The translations under genes were made by a program, and so were the position numbers. The notes beneath the pieces were generated by a model, which was not told the origin of the DNA, did not search any database, and worked only from the letters and a program-made list of their open reading frames with translations. From Candidatus Saccharimonadota bacterium (GTDB lineage: Bacteria; Patescibacteriota; Saccharimonadia; Saccharimonadales; UBA10212): DNA of 45,882 bases. The DNA lies in NCBI GenBank assembly GCA_013815775.1, contig JACDFN010000001.1, positions 1-45,882 of the forward strand, written 5' to 3'. Positions 17,972 through 26,947 of the stretch are shown piece by piece (within the stretch, counting starts at the first letter, position 1; every line of letters begins with the position of its first letter).

Positions 17972-19231
17972 ATGTTGGCAGAAAAAATTATATCCGCTAG
18001 TAAGTTTCTGATACTAATCCTATTTATCTGCACTATAATTTATCCGAACATTGCTGCTGCTCAGGGCAGTACTTATAGAAAATTACAAACTCCTTTCTAT
18101 GACCCAAACGGCTCCCAGACCACTTCCTGCGGAAGTGCTAGTTTAATTGGATCAGAAAATGCCGAGAAGGTTTTTAACTTTTTTAGGGGCAAGGGAATGG
18201 AAGCATGGCAAGCCGCCGGAATCATCGGTAATATGACCGCAGAATCTGGTGTTGAACCCCAGCGTCTTCAGGGAACTCCAATAGATGTAAAAACACCGGC
18301 TGAGTCTTTTTCCGGTAGCCTTGGCTGGGGCATCGTGCAGTGGACACCTGGCAGCAAATTTATCGATACCATCAACCCTATAAGCAAGGCTAACGAACTT
18401 GGGGTGCAGCTAGAGTTTTTATGGAAACAGCTAGAGGGCAAAGGGCCGCTACCCGAGAAACAAGCAGGTGATGAACTTAAAAGAACTACCGATGTAGAGA
18501 GCGCTACCGTTGCCTTCCAAGGAACAGAGCCCGGCGGAACCGTGCAGTACGAGGGTAAAAGCTATGGTCCCTATACTGGTTTTGAGAGACCGGCGGATAA
18601 GCAAGGAAGTATTGCTTTTCGGATTGACACCGCAAAAAGCATATTTGCTAAGTACGGGTCAAATGATGGAGGCGGTGCAGCGGAGTGCGTGTTAGGTGGC
18701 AGCTTAGGTATTTCAGGAGACTGCCAGGCAAACGGCATAGTCTATGAGGGTCAATATACCCAGCAGCAGTTAAGAAAAATTTTTGGCCCGCCGGTCCGTG
18801 ACACTAAGGTAAATCTGGTTAACATCGACTTCTTCGGCAGTAAAATACCAGTACATAAACTAGTTGCTCCCTGCCTCAAAGCCATAGAGCAAGAGCTAAT
18901 AGCTAAAAATGTAAGCTACAGACCCGAAGCCTTAAAGGGTGGTTTCTGGTGTATAAGAGAAAATGACGGCCAAATAGGCGACAGCAGCTACCATGTATAC
19001 GGAGCCGGGTGTGACATCAACCCCCTTACCAATAATTACTTCAGTGATGGCAAGGCAAGACCCTACACCCCCAACTGTCCAATTGCAACGGGGGTGATAG
19101 ACAGTGGCAATTGTTATGATTTACCCCCGGATTATGTGTCGACCTTTGAGAAATATGGGTTTGCGTGGGGTGGTAACTATAGCTCTATAAAAGATTACAT
19201 GCATTTTGAGTGGCATGGGGTAAAACCATGA
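17972..19231 (+). CDS. Bifunctional peptidoglycan hydrolase: phage-tail-lysozyme-like domain plus VanY/M15-type carboxypeptidase domain
   Basis: Signal peptide; EKVFNFFRGKGMEAWQAAGIIGNMTAESGVEPQRLQ..LGWGIVQWTPGSKF; C-terminal SYHVYGAGCDINP and MHFEWHG. Start trimmed from 17900. Confidence 0.85.
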   Translation: MLAEKIISASKFLILILFICTIIYPNIAAAQGSTYRKLQTPFYDPNGSQTTSCGSASLIGSENAEKVFNFFRGKGMEAWQAAGIIGNMTAESGVEPQRLQGTPIDVKTPAESFSGSLGWGIVQWTPGSKFIDTINPISKANELGVQLEFLWKQLEGKGPLPEKQAGDELKRTTDVESATVAFQGTEPGGTVQYEGKSYGPYTGFERPADKQGSIAFRIDTAKSIFAKYGSNDGGGAAECVLGGSLGISGDCQANGIVYEGQYTQQQLRKIFGPPVRDTKVNLVNIDFFGSKIPVHKLVAPCLKAIEQELIAKNVSYRPEALKGGFWCIRENDGQIGDSSYHVYGAGCDINPLTNNYFSDGKARPYTPNCPIATGVIDSGNCYDLPPDYVSTFEKYGFAWGGNYSSIKDYMHFEWHGVKP

Positions 19232-19274
19232 TTGATCCAAGAATAAAGTGTAATAAAGCTGGGAGTTTACGCTC

Positions 19275-20744
19275 ATGAAGAAAAAAGCCATTTTAGTACT
19301 CTCGGCTATTGTTTTCGTACTGGTTATCTACGGCCTATATAGCACCGCTTTTATTGAAGTATCCGTTACCGGCCAAGGTAGCTCCGAAATTTCCTATAAA
19401 TTTATAAACCAAGATACTTCTAAGGAGAAGGTGATTAAGAGCGGCTCTACTAAACTAAAAACCAGAGTGTCTAAGGGAAATTACGAGATTTTGGTCAAGC
19501 AGGGTGAAGTCAGTTATGTATCGATAATAAAAGCTGCAGGATTTCTAAAAACTTCCTCGATTAGCGCTAGCCTTAAGCCGGAAAAGAGCCGGCAATTCGT
19601 GGGCAATAACCCCGGTTCATGCATGAACTACAACGACAGTATACTTGTTACGCATACCTGTGGAACTACCTACAACAAGGTCAACGTCCACGTCCCGGCA
19701 AACTCTTCTTTACCAACCTATATTGCCCAAAGCTCAAGCCTATCCATATTCGGCTATTTGGGAGGTGTAGTGAACACTAGCGAAGGCAGTCTGGCTTTGG
19801 TCCGCGCTCTAGGAGATGACGTTAGCAGCTACTTTATCCACCGTATCGACCAAAGCCTTAAATCACTTGGTTCAACTGCACTGCCAAACCTTGACGTAAA
19901 CAAATTCTACGTCATTAAATCCTATGGGAGTGGATTCATAATTTATGATACTTCTTTCCAACAGGTACTTATTTATCCTAGCAGAGCTGCAAAACCGATG
20001 ACGGTTAAGTTTGATACCCCGGGTGAAAAGAATTTAATTCTCAAAGATATAGACTTTCGAAGCAATGGGTTTACTAAGCTATACACTACAGATGACGGCT
20101 CTAAGGATGCCCGGTCGGAAGTGGTGGCTGTCCGAGAAGGGAAATCCAAGCACTATGTTTTTAATAAAAAATTTCTACAGGCTAAACTATGTGGGGAGCG
20201 GTCTTTGTGCGTAGTCACAGGCGAGCGGCTCGAGGTCTATGATATAGCGCAAGAAAAACCGAAGTTTTCTTTTGCCCTTAATGGGACGGAGCTGGTGGGA
20301 ACTTCCGGCAAGAACATCCTAATCAAACATGGCCGAGGGATAATAAACTTGGACCTGGACAAACGCAGCGGGTTTATTGAATTTGGCCTTGATGATTATG
20401 ATTACTGCGGAATACAAGAAGATGCTGGAACGTATTTGCTCTGTTTAATTAACAATAAGAATAAAAAGGTTGCTCTGCGCATAGACACGGGCTCCGACAA
20501 CACTGACAGTGTAGATAAAAAAATAAACCAGCTCCTCAATACGCCGGAGGTTTCTGATGTATCTATCTACGGTAAGTTTATCTTTATATCTCCTAACCTG
20601 GGGGAGCTTGTGTACGACAGTAGAACTAACGGCTACGGATACAACCCTGCCACCAAAAAAGCTGCTAATGACAAAATAAACCAGGAGATAGATCGGTTAG
20701 GAATAGACAGGAGAGTATATTCTATTACCAACACGATTCCCTGA
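19275..20744 (+). CDS. Hypothetical membrane-anchored protein, PEGA-like N-terminal segment and beta-rich (propeller-like) ectodomain
   Basis: 489-aa ORF, single N-terminal TM then extracellular repeats; no family recognised with confidence. Confidence 0.65.
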   Translation: MKKKAILVLSAIVFVLVIYGLYSTAFIEVSVTGQGSSEISYKFINQDTSKEKVIKSGSTKLKTRVSKGNYEILVKQGEVSYVSIIKAAGFLKTSSISASLKPEKSRQFVGNNPGSCMNYNDSILVTHTCGTTYNKVNVHVPANSSLPTYIAQSSSLSIFGYLGGVVNTSEGSLALVRALGDDVSSYFIHRIDQSLKSLGSTALPNLDVNKFYVIKSYGSGFIIYDTSFQQVLIYPSRAAKPMTVKFDTPGEKNLILKDIDFRSNGFTKLYTTDDGSKDARSEVVAVREGKSKHYVFNKKFLQAKLCGERSLCVVTGERLEVYDIAQEKPKFSFALNGTELVGTSGKNILIKHGRGIINLDLDKRSGFIEFGLDDYDYCGIQEDAGTYLLCLINNKNKKVALRIDTGSDNTDSVDKKINQLLNTPEVSDVSIYGKFIFISPNLGELVYDSRTNGYGYNPATKKAANDKINQEIDRLGIDRRVYSITNTIP

Positions 20745-20751
20745 GCAGGCT

Positions 20752-21828
20752 TTATCGAAGTTTAGAGGCAGTTGTTGTGGGTATTAAGTTGTGTGTTCCA
20801 GAAGAAAAGTATTCTACCACGGCGTCGGCGTCAGTAGTAGTTATAATAGTTTGATAATTACTCAAGTAATCAACGAGTGCGTGCCGGCGTGCGCCGTCTA
20901 GCTCAGAGAAAACGTCGTCCAGTAAGAGGATCGGTTTTTGACCCCGGGCTTTAGATATTAAACCAAGCTCAAAGATTTTTATGGCCAGAAGCAGACTCCT
21001 TGTTTCCCCGCGTGAAGCAGTTTGGTTGGCGGGTTGATGGTTTAAGATAAAAGTTATGTCTTCGCGGTGGGGCCCGTAAGCGGTAAAACCTCTCTCGTAA
21101 TCGAGACTACTGTTCTTTTCCAGTCTTGAAAGCATTTGGCTAGCGTAGCTGCCGACCGGGAACTGTACTTCGTATTGGATTGTGACAGCCGACTTGTGCT
21201 GGGCAATTTCGCTGTAAGTTTTGCTTATATTTTTATTTATTTTGTCTATCAAGACTTGACGTGCTTGGGCAATTTTGGCGCCTTGCTCACTCAAGCGAAC
21301 ATTCCAGGCAAAAAGTTGAGACTCTCCGAAAGAACGCCCACGCTTAAGAAGTGCGTTACGTTGAGCTAGCATACGACGATAATTGCCCACGAGCGCTTTA
21401 TAGCCCGGTAAGCTTCTCTCTAGCAGGCTATCAATATATTCGCGGCGATGTTGGGGCCCGCGTGTAATCATCTGAAGATGGTTGGGTTCGAAAAAAACTA
21501 CAGGAACAGTGCGCTCCAAGCTAAGACGCTTAAAAGGCTTATCTCCTAGTAGAAACGACTTTTCCACTGTCTGATTACTTCGAGTAAGCTTTAAAACTCT
21601 AGTGTCAGCTCCGTAAAAGCCTTCTAACCGAGCCCAAGGGGCTTTGTGAGATATGAGCTCTTGGTCTCGAGCTCTATATGAACTGCCGCTAGACAACATA
21701 AGAATTGCCTCTAGAAGATTTGTCTTTCCACTGGCATTAGGGCCCACCACAATGTTAACTGCCGGGTCAAATTCAAAGGAGTCATCCGTATATGACCGGA
21801 AGTTCTGTAGACGAAGGGTTGTGACCAT
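20752..21828 (-). CDS. recF: DNA replication and repair protein RecF
   Basis: LRLQNFRSYTDDSFEFDPAVNIVVGPNASGKTNLLEAI; ...GETRSLLLAIKIFEL...PILLLDDVFSELDGARR; downstream of dnaN. Confidence 0.96.
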   Translation of the reverse strand: MVTTLRLQNFRSYTDDSFEFDPAVNIVVGPNASGKTNLLEAILMLSSGSSYRARDQELISHKAPWARLEGFYGADTRVLKLTRSNQTVEKSFLLGDKPFKRLSLERTVPVVFFEPNHLQMITRGPQHRREYIDSLLERSLPGYKALVGNYRRMLAQRNALLKRGRSFGESQLFAWNVRLSEQGAKIAQARQVLIDKINKNISKTYSEIAQHKSAVTIQYEVQFPVGSYASQMLSRLEKNSSLDYERGFTAYGPHREDITFILNHQPANQTASRGETRSLLLAIKIFELGLISKARGQKPILLLDDVFSELDGARRHALVDYLSNYQTIITTTDADAVVEYFSSGTHNLIPTTTASKLR

Positions 21829-21856
21829 GATAATCTAGCAGCCTTCAGCTACCCAG

Positions 21857-22948
21857 CTAACTGCGGAGTGGCATTATGAGGTGCATATAGTTTTGCTCCG
21901 ACTGGCTGCGCAAGATACAGGGTTCAAGTTTGCCATTAAAACAAAACTCTACCTCGGCTGAGCTAAATGCGTTCAAAGCGTCAATGAGATAACGAGAGTT
22001 AAGCGTTACCTCTCCACCCCCATTCACTTCGGCTTTGGCGGTGGCTGTGTTTTCGCCCAACTGTGAAGCGATTGCATTGATACTTATGTCGCCACTGGCC
22101 TTATCGGCTTTGATAGTTATACTGCCCGCACTTTCCCTAGCGAACAGGCTTGAAACCTTGGTAATGTTTAAAAAATCTGTTCGGCTGAGACGAACGGTTG
22201 TGGCAAATTTTACGGGAATTAACTTGCGGTAATCTGGGTAGTTCCCCTCAATTAACCTCGCTACTAAAATAACGTCGCCAACTTCAAAGCGTACTTGTTG
22301 ATCATCGTGTGTTATTTTTATTTCTTTATCACTGTCCCCGATAATTCTCAGTAGGTCGGCGGCGGCGGTGGCCGGCACTAGGAAGTTGAGAGATGTTTTA
22401 GTTTTTCCTAGCTTGTACTCGGCTAGACGGTAACTATCGGTAGAGGCAGCTATGATGCTCCCGTCAGAACTATGAAAATAAACACCTGTTAAAACTGGTC
22501 TAGCATCATCGGCACTAGCAGCGAAGACAATCTGCTGAAGCGCCTTTTTAAAGACTGTAGCGTCAGTGTTCCATGTGCTTCCTCCGGTAATTGCTGGCAT
22601 TACGGGGAATTCCTCAGAGCTGGTTCCGTTTATTGTGGATTTGTATTGGTCGTTAGTAATGTGCAGTTTATTGTCAGCAAGCTCTATTTTCAGTACGCTT
22701 TCGGGTAGACTAGAGACAAATTCTTGCATTAATCTGGCTGGGACTGTGATGGAGCCAGTTTCCTCAATCTTGGAACCTACGAATTGAGTGATAGCAATAT
22801 CTAGGTTGGTGGCTGCGATACTAAGCCTGTTATTGTCTGTTTTTAATAAAACATTGGAAAGAATGGGGAGGGTATTGCGTGTGTTAGCTACACGGGCGAC
22901 TGTGTTAATTGCTTTGCTTAGGTTTTCCTGGGTAACTTGGAGTTTCAT
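21857..22948 (-). CDS. dnaN: DNA polymerase III beta clamp
   Basis: MKLQVTQENLSKAINTVARVANTRNTLPILSNVLLK...; C-terminal QNYMHLIMPLR. Confidence 0.97.
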   Translation of the reverse strand: MKLQVTQENLSKAINTVARVANTRNTLPILSNVLLKTDNNRLSIAATNLDIAITQFVGSKIEETGSITVPARLMQEFVSSLPESVLKIELADNKLHITNDQYKSTINGTSSEEFPVMPAITGGSTWNTDATVFKKALQQIVFAASADDARPVLTGVYFHSSDGSIIAASTDSYRLAEYKLGKTKTSLNFLVPATAAADLLRIIGDSDKEIKITHDDQQVRFEVGDVILVARLIEGNYPDYRKLIPVKFATTVRLSRTDFLNITKVSSLFARESAGSITIKADKASGDISINAIASQLGENTATAKAEVNGGGEVTLNSRYLIDALNAFSSAEVEFCFNGKLEPCILRSQSEQNYMHLIMPLRS

Positions 22949-23196
22949 TCTATAATTCCTATTAGTATATTATTTTAGTTGTAGTAGTAAGGGCTGTGGA
23001 TAGCGGGTAAAAGCCGAAAACACTACTGTTAAACCGGCCCGTATATTGTGTATATGATTTACTGAAGCATGTGCTTATCCTGCTCATAAGTAGGTACCTA
23101 ACAATAATAAAAGACCCAAGCCCTGTGGAGAGCGTGTAGAACAACCTGATTTTTACAAAGCTTTTGCTCAGGCTTTCCACTGGATGTACACAAAGC

Positions 23197-24585
23197 TTAA
23201 GCATAAAGTCTCTCCTTAAGTTCGTTGACGTTTTGCTTAATCGTACCGTCATAGCTTAACTCTTTTTCGATTTTATCAACCGAATGGATAGCGGTTGTAT
23301 GATCTTTTCGACCCAACTCGTGAGCTATCTTCGGGAAGCTTAGATGAAGCTCACTTCTAAGCATATACATAGCAATTTGGCGGGGCACTACAATGTCTTT
23401 ATCTCTCTTGGGACCTAGTATTTCCTCAAGCGATATATGAAAATGTTTAGCCGTCCGTTCTATTATCTGCCTGGCGTTGATGTGTTTAGGACGGGAACGG
23501 CCGCTATCAAACATAGTTGATACTGCTTGTAGACTAGGTTCTATTTTTCTCATCTCACAAAAAGCGATAACCTGATTTAAAGCTCCTTCAAGTTCACGAA
23601 TATTGCTTTGAACTCTTGTAGCTAAAAACTCTACTACTTCGTTAGATAAATCAAAACTCAAACTAGAAGACTTGCTATGAAGTATTGCGCAGCGTGTTTC
23701 GAAGTCGGGGTTTTGCATGTCGATTGTCATCCCCCAGGCAAACCGGCTGCGTAGCCGTTCTTCTAGTGTGGGGATATCTTTGGGGGGCTTATCACTGCTC
23801 ATAATGATCTGCTTGTTTGCCTGGTATAGAGCGTTGAAGGTATGGAAGAATTCTTCCTGTATTTTCTCCTTGCCAGCTAAAAACTGCACATCGTCTACAA
23901 TTAGCACATCCGCTCCACGGTAAAACCCCGCGAAACTACTGGCGTTTTTCTTAAAGCGGATCGCATCGACGAACTCTTGAACAAACTGCTCAGTAGAAGC
24001 ATAAATTACCTTGCCGCCATTTCTTCCAGTTGATATGGCGTTACCCAAAGCTTGTATAAGATGGGTTTTACCAATCCCAACGCCTCCATATATGAACAAA
24101 GGATTGTATTTAGTGCCTGGTTTCTGAGCTATGGCTTGGCAGGCTGCGTAAGCAAGTTCGTTTCCGGCGCCAACTACAAAATTTTCAAAAGTATATCTTT
24201 CATTTAGTCCTTGACGGTAGGAATGGGTGACATCTGCTATGCGAGACTTAATCGATAATTGGTTTGCCGGTACGGCACGGCTAGAAGCAGCATGGTTGTT
24301 TGCTCCAGAGGGCTCGCCGTGACGCTGTGTTGGGACTATGCCGGTGTGGATCTTGTATTCAACCTTCTTGGGCTGGGCTCCATTTTTTGCTAATACTTTA
24401 ACTACGAGTTCGTTGAATTTTTTTTCAAGCTGGTTCTTGACGAATATATTGGGCACACCTATTACAGCTAAGTCATCTTTACACTTTATTAACTGGGTAT
24501 GCTTAAACCATGTAACAAAATTTCCACGGGAAATGCTAAGCTCGATTTCCCCTAGAACTGCTTGCCACAAGGCGGTTTCCTGCAT
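23197..24585 (-). CDS. dnaA: Chromosomal replication initiator DnaA
   Basis: YTFENFVVGAGNELAYAAC, NPLFIYGGVGIGKTHLIQALGN, VLIVDDVQFLAGKEKIQEEFFHTFN, C-terminal ELGRKDHTTAIHSVDKIE. Confidence 0.98.
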   Translation of the reverse strand: MQETALWQAVLGEIELSISRGNFVTWFKHTQLIKCKDDLAVIGVPNIFVKNQLEKKFNELVVKVLAKNGAQPKKVEYKIHTGIVPTQRHGEPSGANNHAASSRAVPANQLSIKSRIADVTHSYRQGLNERYTFENFVVGAGNELAYAACQAIAQKPGTKYNPLFIYGGVGIGKTHLIQALGNAISTGRNGGKVIYASTEQFVQEFVDAIRFKKNASSFAGFYRGADVLIVDDVQFLAGKEKIQEEFFHTFNALYQANKQIIMSSDKPPKDIPTLEERLRSRFAWGMTIDMQNPDFETRCAILHSKSSSLSFDLSNEVVEFLATRVQSNIRELEGALNQVIAFCEMRKIEPSLQAVSTMFDSGRSRPKHINARQIIERTAKHFHISLEEILGPKRDKDIVVPRQIAMYMLRSELHLSFPKIAHELGRKDHTTAIHSVDKIEKELSYDGTIKQNVNELKERLYA

Positions 24586-24639
24586 GTATCCTAAACCCTC
24601 ATTAAAAGTAACATCGTAAGTTACTATAAACTATAGCGA

Positions 24640-24831
24640 ATGGCTGGTTGTTTTTCCACAGGCGTAACAAAAATCACTACAGTCGCGGTAGTTTTTTGGC
24701 TGTAAGGTGATAACTTATGCACAAGATGCTGCTTACCCTGTTATATTGTGGACAAAGCTTGGTCAAGAGTGGAAAACCTGTTAGAATTTGGGGGTTATTA
24801 TTGTTAATTTAACGCTTCATCATTACCCAAT
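24640..24831. other. oriC: Candidate chromosomal origin (oriC-like) with DnaA-box-like 9-mers
   Basis: TTTTCCACA (24652-24660), TTATGCACA (24715-24723), TGTGGACAA (24747-24755, inverse of TTGTCCACA), AGTGGAAAA (24768-24776), then AT-rich GTTATTATTGTTAATTTAA; lies between dnaA and rpmH. Confidence 0.6.
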
Positions 24832-24969
24832 ATGCCTAAAAGAACATACCAACCTAAAACGCGGCGACGAAGCCGTGAACACGGTTTTCTAAAGCGCATG
24901 GCTACCAGCGCCGGACGCAGGGTAGTCAAGCGTCGCCGAGATAAAGGCCGCACCCTGCTTACTCGTTAG
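24832..24969 (+). CDS. rpmH: 50S ribosomal protein L34
   Basis: [45 protein letters not shown]; absent from the ORF track because it is only 45 aa. Confidence 0.97.
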   Translation: MPKRTYQPKTRRRSREHGFLKRMATSAGRRVVKRRRDKGRTLLTR

Positions 24970-25050
24970 TTTGCACCGCGTAGTCTGCTTCCTGACGGCG
25001 CGTAGCTCTGCACCCTATGCTTACTAACGGTCAAACTCCTACAACTTCTG

Positions 25051-25085
25051 CTTTTAGCTTTTAGCTTTTAGCATTAAGCTAAAAG
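25051..25085 (+). repeat. Three tandem CTTTTAG heptamers followed by complementary GCTAAAAG abutting the rnpA start
   Basis: CTTTTAG x3 (25051-25071), C, ATTAA, GCTAAAAG (25078-25085), G, ATG at 25087. Confidence 0.8.
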
Positions 25086-25086
25086 G

Positions 25087-25446
25087 ATGATTTCCCGCGA
25101 GCATCGCTTCCATGGCTATGGCAGCCTCAGATATGTATACCGCAACGGTGTGACAGTCAGGGGACCTTTATTCTCCCTGAAAGCGGCTCCTAATCCAAAA
25201 CGAAAAGGCTATCGTCTGGCTGTTGTGGTCAGCCGCAAAGTACACAAGTCTGCGGTGGCGCGTAATCGTTTACGCCGACGCCTGTATGAAGCGGTGAGAG
25301 CGCTGGAGGACAGCATCGTCCACCCGTACGATATCGTCATAACCGTATTCCAAGATTCTTTAGTAGACGAACCGCCGATTTCCTTGAGCAAACAGGTCAA
25401 AAGGCAACTTACTCAAGCAGGCGTACTAGTAAAACTCGTTCGCTAA
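25087..25446 (+). CDS. rnpA: Ribonuclease P protein component
   Basis: REHRFHGYGSLRYVYRNG...RLAVVVSRKVHKSAVARNRLRRRLYEAVR. Confidence 0.95.
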   Translation: MISREHRFHGYGSLRYVYRNGVTVRGPLFSLKAAPNPKRKGYRLAVVVSRKVHKSAVARNRLRRRLYEAVRALEDSIVHPYDIVITVFQDSLVDEPPISLSKQVKRQLTQAGVLVKLVR

Positions 25447-25512
25447 CCTGCTTCTTACTAATGAGGTGAAATCTCACATGTTATTATAAGTGCCAAGAGG
25501 TTATCTATTTCT

Positions 25513-26427
25513 ATGTTCACAACTTTTGTTGTCCAGCCAATTTTCAATCTTCTGGTGCTTATCTATGCCCTAATCCCAGGACATAATTTCGGCTTAGCAA
25601 TAATTCTTTTCACAATTTTAATACGCATATTGATGCTGCCCTTAATTCGTAAGCAACTGCACCACGCTAAGGCCATACGCCAACTACAACCCGAGCTTAA
25701 AAAAATTAAATTAAGTACTAAGGGCGATCGTCAGAAACAGTCACAGATGACAATGGAACTTTATAAAGAGCGCCAGATTAACCCCTTCGCCTCTTTAGGA
25801 GTTGTTTTGGTCCAAATTCCTATTTTAATCGGTCTCTACTATGCCGTGAAGCGTATCGTTGAGAACCCCCAACAGATAGTCGACTTTTCGTACTCATTTA
25901 TAAGTAACATCAGCTGGCTGAAAACACTAGCGACTGACATTAACATGTTTGATGAAACACTATTAGGCGTTATTGACCTTACGCGCAAGGCAGTAGGAGA
26001 GGGAGGGGTGTACTGGCCGGCAATGCTGCTAGTTATTGGGAGCGCTGGTGCACAGTTTTTGCAGAGCCGCCAACTTATGCCCAAGAGCGAAGACGCCCGC
26101 CCGCTTAAGAAAATTTTAAGCGAGGCAGGGAAGGGTAAAACTGCTGATCAAACGGAGGTTAACGCTGCCGTTGGACGGGCCACTCTATACCTTATTCCCG
26201 GGTTTGTATTTATCATTTCCTTAAATTTTCCTTCTGCACTACCCCTCTACTGGTTTACCGGAAGCACCATTGCCTTCCTCCAGCAGAGAAGGATTTTAAA
26301 AGAAGATGTTTCGGAAGCTGAAGCCGTGGCTGCAGTATCCGAGCCAGACCCAGTGACTAAAAAACAAAAAGCAAAAGCCCGTAAAAATGCAAAAAATTCT
26401 CGTTCAAAAGGCAGGAGAAAGAAATGA
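25513..26427 (+). CDS. yidC: YidC/Oxa1 family membrane insertase
   Basis: HNFGLAIILFTILIRILMLPLIRKQLHHAKAIRQLQPELKKI...; FPSALPLYWFTGSTIAFLQQ; basic C-terminus. Confidence 0.95.
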   Translation: MFTTFVVQPIFNLLVLIYALIPGHNFGLAIILFTILIRILMLPLIRKQLHHAKAIRQLQPELKKIKLSTKGDRQKQSQMTMELYKERQINPFASLGVVLVQIPILIGLYYAVKRIVENPQQIVDFSYSFISNISWLKTLATDINMFDETLLGVIDLTRKAVGEGGVYWPAMLLVIGSAGAQFLQSRQLMPKSEDARPLKKILSEAGKGKTADQTEVNAAVGRATLYLIPGFVFIISLNFPSALPLYWFTGSTIAFLQQRRILKEDVSEAEAVAAVSEPDPVTKKQKAKARKNAKNSRSKGRRKK

Positions 26428-26924
26428 ACGAGAATATGGAAGAGGCAATCTTATACGCTAAGAAATATTTAGAGGATTTACTATCATTCTTCGGTCTGAA
26501 CACAGATGTGCATGCTACTTCTGAAGACCAGGAGGTTATTGAGCTGAGCGTTCCCTCAACTCACTTAAATGGGTTTTTAATTGGCCAGCGAGGGGACACT
26601 ATGCGTTCGCTTCAATACATAATTGGCACGGCCTTAAAGAGTCAAAACTTTTCGCACACCAGAGTTAATGTTGACATAGCTGATTACAAAAAAAATCGGG
26701 CTGAGAGATTGGTTAAAGAGGCGGAACAGTGGTTTAAAGAGGTCCAAGGTAGCGGCCAACCGAAAGAACTGGGGCCAATGAATGCTGCCGAAAGAAGGGT
26801 AGTGCACAAGGCAGCCGGCGAGCACGGGCTGGAAACCGAATCGGTCGGCGAGGGCAGGGACCGCCATATAGTACTAAAGCCGGCGGCGGCCACGACCGAC
26901 CCTTCCCCTCCCGAGGAAGAATAA
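26424..26924 (+). CDS. jag: KH/R3H RNA-binding protein (Jag/KhpB family)
   Basis: GFLIGQRGDTMRSLQYIIGTALK (KH) and MNAAERRVVHKAAGEHGLETESVGEGRDRHIVLKP (R3H); ATGA overlap with yidC. Confidence 0.93.
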   Translation: MNENMEEAILYAKKYLEDLLSFFGLNTDVHATSEDQEVIELSVPSTHLNGFLIGQRGDTMRSLQYIIGTALKSQNFSHTRVNVDIADYKKNRAERLVKEAEQWFKEVQGSGQPKELGPMNAAERRVVHKAAGEHGLETESVGEGRDRHIVLKPAAATTDPSPPEEE

Positions 26925-26947
26925 AATACTTTACTTGTTAAGTATTT
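26924..26947. terminator. Candidate bidirectional terminator spanning convergent stop region of jag and the GT4 gene
   Basis: AAATACTT-N8-AAGTATTT stem with A/T-rich flanks. Confidence 0.4.

Noticed and set aside
4935-20744. Treating the T4SS-like locus as an integrative conjugative element or plasmid insertion
   Set aside because: No relaxase, coupling protein, integrase or flanking att-like repeats seen; the locus merges directly into recF-dnaN-dnaA. tRNA genes to the left show no duplicated 3' ends.
25051-25085. CRISPR-like array from the CTTTTAG repeats
   Set aside because: Units are 7 nt, directly abutting with no spacers; no cas genes in the window.
12778-26427. Alternative genetic code (TGA as Gly, as in Gracilibacteria/Absconditabacteria)
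   Set aside because: TGA terminates several genes at expected lengths, including ATGA-coupled pairs (VirB4-N/VirB4, yidC/jag); conserved genes contain no internal TGA.
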